Source: Primula veris (Eukaryota > Streptophyta > Magnoliopsida > Ericales > Primulaceae). From it: DNA of 64,000 nucleotides. Below the pieces are notes generated by a model. It was not told the DNA's origin, made no database searches, and saw nothing but the letters and a program-made list of their open reading frames with translations. The position numbers and the translations under genes are program-made. Within the stretch, counting starts at the first letter, position 1. Every line of letters starts with the position of its first letter. The DNA is taken from the NCBI GenBank assembly GCA_963682055.1, contig OY821742.1, positions 35,125,060 through 35,189,059 of the forward strand, in the 5' to 3' direction. This document shows positions 58,565 to 64,000 of this stretch, in pieces.

Positions 58565-59490
58565 ATAGTTAGGGATACCGTTTTTGCGGGTTTCAAATCG
58601 ATCTGACCCGTCACAGGTCAGGTAAAAATATAATTCTATTCGGGTCGGGTTTAAATGGTTAAAAGTGCAACTTAAAAAAGTACAAGTTAACACTCTCACA
58701 TTTCTATCTCTCTCATATACATTAAACCACCTCTCCTATAATAATAGATAACATACATTTAAATGGATAAAAATACAATTTAAAAAGTGTAACTTAACAC
58801 ACTCTCTCGTAAATTAAACTCTATTTTATAGTTTAAATGGGTAAAAGTGAAAGTTAAAAAGTGAAATTTAAAACTGTTTCCCTCTTCTCTTTCTCATATA
58901 CATTAAACTCTCTGCTATAATAATACATAACATACATTTCAGTGGTTTTATTAAAAAAAATCTTATATACAATTAATTTATTAATTAATTAAACGATATT
59001 TATATTAAATGTGAATGAAATTTATTTATGTCAATTAATGACTAATATGTTATCGTCTTTATTTATAAAATGATTTATGGGAAAACAAATTATCATATAA
59101 ATCATATACATTTATATTATATTTTTACATATATCAATGTTTTAATTTACGAAATTAGTGAGCCCAAATTAATTCAGTAAACATGAAAATGTTAAAAAGA
59201 AGATTGTAAAATCTAAATCAATAAATTAATATGAAAGTGTATTTAATGTCTCATTAGTATTTATATATTATATTTCTAAATCAAATGATTTTTTTTTTTA
59301 CCATATGAGTTTTAACAAATTCTATTACAAATCTTGTCATTTATGAGTTTTATTTTTCAAAGGAAAAAAAAGTGTTATAAAAAAACGGGTCAAATAGGTC
59401 GGATCGGATCAAATAAATAAAATCGTAACTTTATACATGAGCCCGGTCGGATCATATTTTGAATGAATCGATCCAGTTGTCATCCCTCAT
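58565..59490. repeat. hAT-like non-autonomous element candidate
   Basis: The left edge TAGGGATACCGTTTTTGCGG and, reverse complemented, the right edge GAGGGATGACAACTGGATCG are loosely alike. GGGTCGGGT/GACCCG words cluster at both edges and the body is AT-rich. No target duplication found, so the boundaries are tentative. Confidence 0.35.
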
Positions 59491-62067
59491 TATGGTTTGA
59501 TTTACAACCTCATCAGAGTCTTAAAATTGTTAGGGTTTTAGTGTAGTTGGGAAACTGACAATGTTGGTCTCAATCATAGTACAAGATATCAGCCTCTAAC
59601 AATAATTGATCTATTTGGTTACAGCTTTTAATCACATATATACTGTATTATTTTTTAAAACACGTACATCATTTGTTTAATTATTTGCCATCTAACTAGT
59701 TGTTTAATAAAAACTGCGAGAACCATTTGTAATCAATATACCCTCTACATGACAATGATAATCTTTATTAATTGTACTATGATAAAGTTGATACCGATAC
59801 AAATCATATTTACTATACACCTGACTCTCCTAATTTACCGTCCCCGTCACGTATTAACTATACAATTGATATGTACAAACTTAAGAAGTCGTGTATTCAG
59901 AAAGACTCCAAAACTGTAATAACAATTTTATATCGTTTTATTACGTTTTTTTGGATATATTTTGAACAATTTGCAAGATAAATTATTATAGGTGGGTTTT
60001 ATGAGTTGTCGGGCTTCTGGATGGCATTTGTTACTTTGTATTATTCTATTTTACTTAGCCTATTGAAGGTTGTTCAAGGGGCACTGAGTTCTGTATTTTT
60101 GTCCGTTATTTTAATATTTTAAAAAAATGTACCAGGAAAATAAAAAGTTGTAAAGAAAGTGCAATTACATAGGAGCCTTAAGAATATTAAGAAGTGGGGA
60201 GCACTATTGCTCGGAAACACTAAAAAGAGAGTGTGCATTAGCCCATACTTTGTTGACCACAACCCACATGCTAAATAAAAAGACATTCTGATATAGTTTT
60301 ATTTTGTAATCAAGTCACTCATAGTATTTTCCCTGTTTGTATATTATTTAAGCCTTTAAAGTTGCACACTTTTCCTTGATATATATTATATATATACTTA
60401 CTGAAATTAGAGGTGCTTGTGCTCTTTTGATTATAAGTTTTTGATACATGCTGAAATTAGATTTGTAATGTTATAAATGGTTTTTTCTCTTGAAATTTAC
60501 GTGCAATAATATATTTTAGAAAATAAAGAAAAGTATAGAAGTATAAATACAATCTGAAATATATTTAAACTGATTGGAGTGATTAATGAGTGTTTTAGCT
60601 TAATATTCACAAAGAGATAAATATTGTATACAAACGACGAGTCAATGATAACAAAATTAGACATTTTCCTCTTCTTTTTGCCACATCTCCTTTTTTTCCT
60701 AACAAAATAGATTCACAAAAAACTAAACAATAAACATGATTTTGATAGTGTAAAATAACTATCCTATGGTACCAGAAAATTACCGATTTGTCACAAAACC
60801 AGTTTATGAAAGTACAGTAAAAAAATAACAGAATTGTGTGACATGATTGTATCATGACAGATTGAAATCACACCGTGACATCATACTGTATTATACAGGA
60901 CTTGGGAGTATATTTTTTGTATTTGTTTGAGATTTTAGTTTTACCGCTTTAAAAAAGAGCACTTGCTTGTTTCTTTTGTAAGAATTTTCTGTTACCTACT
61001 AGGCTACTGGCAGTGGTATATTATCCCAATCCTTTTTATTTTCATTTAAATTTTAAATTTTTATAATTTTTTTAATAAATTTATAAGTTTTTATATTATA
61101 TTGTATTCAAATTTTAAAACATTTGGACATAATATTGTTTTATCGTAAATTTAAAAGTTTTTATATTATATTGTATTCAAATTTTAAAATATTTGGACAT
61201 AATATTGTTTTAGACAATTTTTCTAAAATTTAATGTTTAATTTACACTAATTTATACATTTATTCCAAAATAAATTACGTGTGAATTTTCTTTTAAAAAT
61301 AATTATTGAAATATATTGATACATGTTTTATAGTAATTGTACAATTTTTTTCAAGTTTTTTAGAAAAGCTTTTTGGATAAAATAAATAAATGGGCACAGA
61401 AATAAATAGAAAACAGGGGTTAACATATTTACACTCAACCTCACCAAAATTGTAATCTATGCAAGTCCTTAAGATATATGGACTACTTATATGACAAAAT
61501 TATTAAGACATTTATCTGAAAATTGACATACATACTAAAATGGACTACTTCAGGTAAAAAAAAAAAAACCTTAATTTAAGCATTGAATTTTAATTTAACC
61601 AATAATAAAAGAAATGAGAAAATTATTCTCTGTAATGAAAAACCAGCGTCATCCTTTTGACCACAGGCTGTTATATAATATGTACAACAACTTTAAAAAA
61701 ATATACTTCACCTTATTATAAAAGCTTGTATATTTTAAAAAGCTCATGCCTGAAGGTTCTCCTTTGTTGTCACTCCACAAAACCAAGCACAAGAATCTTC
61801 ATCAGAGAGAGAAAGAGTTGGCTTTTGGCTGTCAATATTTATTTTCTTTTCTTTACAATAATCCAAACTTTTTTGTTTTTACCTTTGTCCTCTTGAACTT
61901 GAAGTGTTTCAAAATGTTAATAACAATAGTATATCAGTTTGTCAAGTAGACATGTTAGTTACTTCTCTTTTGTATGTATTGTAATGTTTGGATTTCATAA
62001 GTTTGGGAGTTTTAGTACAAGACAACACAATACATACAACAAAAGTTACATAACACAATCCACAAAA
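59491..62067. other. Intergenic DNA upstream of the neprosin-family gene
   Basis: AT-rich with no recognised gene. A roughly 75-bp tandem duplication lies at about 61,078-61,213 (AAGTTTTTATATTATATTGT and TTTGGACATAATATTG). The last few hundred bases presumably hold the promoter of the next gene. Confidence 0.5.
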
Positions 62068-63082
62068 ATGGCTTCTTGTTCTTCAATCATTTTCAAGTTT
62101 GTTTATTTCCTACTCCTATTTGTATCTTCCCTCTCACTACCCATTGATTCAATATCCGAACACCGGTTACCGTTGAATGTAAACCAGACTTTCCGGCCAG
62201 AAAATGAGTTGCTTAAGATGAGAAAAATAAGGGCCTTATTGAAGAAAATTAATAAACCAGCAATCAAGACTATTCAGGTACTTTCTACCAAGGTTCAGTT
62301 GCATTTTGGTATTGGTTTTTGGTTCTTAAATCTGGATTGCTCTTATTATCTCCAAGTTTTCACAGTTATAATTTCTGATTTTTACTTATCCGGGTATGGT
62401 ATAAACTAGAAACATGAAGCGTATTAAAAAGTAATCCAACAAACTATAAAATGATCGGATAACATGGTGTGACCTATACATAGAAATGATCATATATCGT
62501 CATCGTTATTGCAAATATAATTATATTTAATTGCTAAACATAGTATTATTCTTTAGTTAGCGAGTTCCAATTGGTAATGAGGAAAACTCTATGAAACCAA
62601 CTTTCTAGTTTTAAAAACTCGTGTTTCCCCGATAGACGAGAAGATTTCCTGCTAACTATGCCTTTTTTATTTATTTGTATATATTGCAGAGTCCAGATGG
62701 AGATGTAATAGACTGTGTTCCTTCTCATCTTCAGCCAGCCTTTGATCATCCTCAACTTCTAGGCCAAAAGCCACTGGTAATTAGACTTTCCATTTTCCTT
62801 TGAAGTTAAGTTTTCATTTACAATACTACAATTAATTATCTGCTGAAACTAATTTATTTAAATTTATAGGAGGCACCAGAGAGGCCAAAAGGAAATGAAT
62901 CAGTAGATGCAATGACTGAGACCTTTCAGCTGTGGTCATTTTCAGGTGAAACATGTCCACATGGAACAGTACCTATCAGAAGAACTACTCAAAAAGATGT
63001 CTTGAGGGCTAATTCTATTAAAAGATTTGGAAGAAAAATTAGAAAAGTTGTGAGAAGAGATACAATGAGTGATGATCATGAG
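62068..63082 (+). CDS. Neprosin-domain (DUF239) protein, 5' part only
   Basis: Exons 62,068-62,277, 62,690-62,776 and 62,870-63,082 join in phase 0 with GT...AG introns, giving 170 residues before the window ends. An N-terminal hydrophobic stretch (IIFKFVYFLLLFVSSLSLP) is a signal peptide. The next part is a neprosin activation peptide with LLKKINKPAIKTIQ, DGDVIDCV and QPAFDHP, and then the start of the linker, CPHGTVPIRRTTQKDVLRA. Neprosin-type proteins are secreted, and some are glutamic peptidases cleaving after proline. The catalytic domain would lie in exons beyond 64,000, as none is seen in the 900 bases after the last donor site. Confidence 0.85.
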
Positions 63083-64000
63083 GTTAGTATTGTTCTATTA
63101 TTACTAATATTGTTATTTGATTACAAAAAAATGTTATTCTTTTAAATTAGCTGTTGGAAGTGTTAGACAAGTTTATTAAATTATTCCAGTGCATTTTTTT
63201 AGCGAAAACTTGTTCAGAGAAAAAAGTAGTTTTCATTCAGATTAAAACTTGGGTTGTATTGAGGAAATGTAAAAAAGGAAAAGAAAACTCTGCTTTAAAG
63301 CTGTGATTTACCGAATACGGTGCAAGTTAAAATTAAGCACAAAAGAAAATGGGATTAGAAACTGGTATTTAGATCAGCCATTATATATTCATCGATTCTG
63401 TACTAATCATATCAGGTCTTAGAACTGCTTATTCTGAAACTTTTGTATTTTGCTTTAGTACACCTTAGTGCATGAAATTTATAAAAGATAGTATGTCAAT
63501 AAGACATGTAGCTTTATCCCAGAACCTTTTTATTTAGTTCTGAACACATTATGTCTTGATTACAACTTAGCCCCATTAGTCGTATTAATAAGACAGCTAG
63601 GTAAGCTAGGTTTTAAAATGTTAACCTGATTCTACGATTAGAAATACTTAAAAATCATAGTATTTAGAAATAGTTCTGTTGGATTAGTATATGAAATAGT
63701 GTTAAAACCAAAACAAAATAATAATTGGTTTCTCCTTGAACTTTATAAAGAACCAAGAATTTGTAAAAATGTGAGTAGTAAACTTTAGCTTTCTAGTCCT
63801 TTAATTCTCACCTAAAATTTGTAGCCATTTTAGTGCAACTTAACAGGGTGTAAACATATAATAGCCGGCAAGTTAATACAGTAAAAAGAATGTTTTTCTT
63901 GTCGCATGTTAGTATGTTACTATGACAAATACTACATAATGCATATACAAGTATACAATAGAAAGGCCGAATTCAACATAAAATCATTTGATATATTCTT
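63083..64000. other. Intron or downstream DNA of the neprosin-family gene
   Basis: Begins with a good donor (GTTAGT). No neprosin-like exon is seen up to the edge, so this is probably one long intron. Confidence 0.5.

Overview
This is nuclear DNA of a flowering plant, almost certainly a eudicot. Genes are intron-rich and AT-rich, most of the space is LTR retrotransposons, MULEs and MITEs, and the recognisable host genes are plant families: an apyrase of the APY7 type, a PUX10-type UBX protein, a clade-I ARGONAUTE and a neprosin-domain gene. The species cannot be fixed from the window. One 200-base N run (7910-8109) shows it comes from a scaffold.

Layout. 0-2 kb: a solo LTR with intact target duplication. 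2.5-8.3 kb: a dead partial copy of the PUX10-type gene, split by a solo copia LTR and cut off on its right by a second, truncated copia element of the same family. 9.7-13.2 kb: a decayed FAR1-type MULE. 13.8-14.5 kb: a second relic of the PUX10 locus. 15.1-26.8 kb: a young, complete Ty3/gypsy element of the Tat type (11.05 kb, TSD TTTTC) nested in a hAT-like element. It carries gag-pol on the minus strand, a 79-bp tandem repeat, and an extra three-exon ORF on the opposite strand with its own TATA box. 28.4-36.1 kb: the remains of an AGO1/5/10-like gene on the minus strand, cut off inside PIWI, missing exons after PAZ where foreign DNA sits, and carrying a 746-bp hairpin MULE-MITE. 37.4-44.8 kb: tandem copies of the AGO 5' flank, each with a Stowaway MITE, interrupted by a 3.8-kb MULE with transposase and Ulp1-like fragments.

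The right part is calmer. It holds an apparently intact two-exon apyrase (45,989-48,258, plus) tail-to-tail with an apparently intact four-exon PUX10-like gene (49,407-53,041, minus). Then come a plastid matK fragment (54.6 kb), a probable solo LTR (55.3-56.5 kb), MITE-like repeats, and the first three exons of a neprosin-family gene running off the right edge.

Functionally the host genes do not form a pathway. The two points of most interest are the Tat element with its independently promoted antisense gene, both of whose strands read open apart from single nonsense codons (plus one homopolymer shift in gag), and the wrecked ARGONAUTE locus, where long inverted repeats lie within the remains of a small-RNA effector gene.
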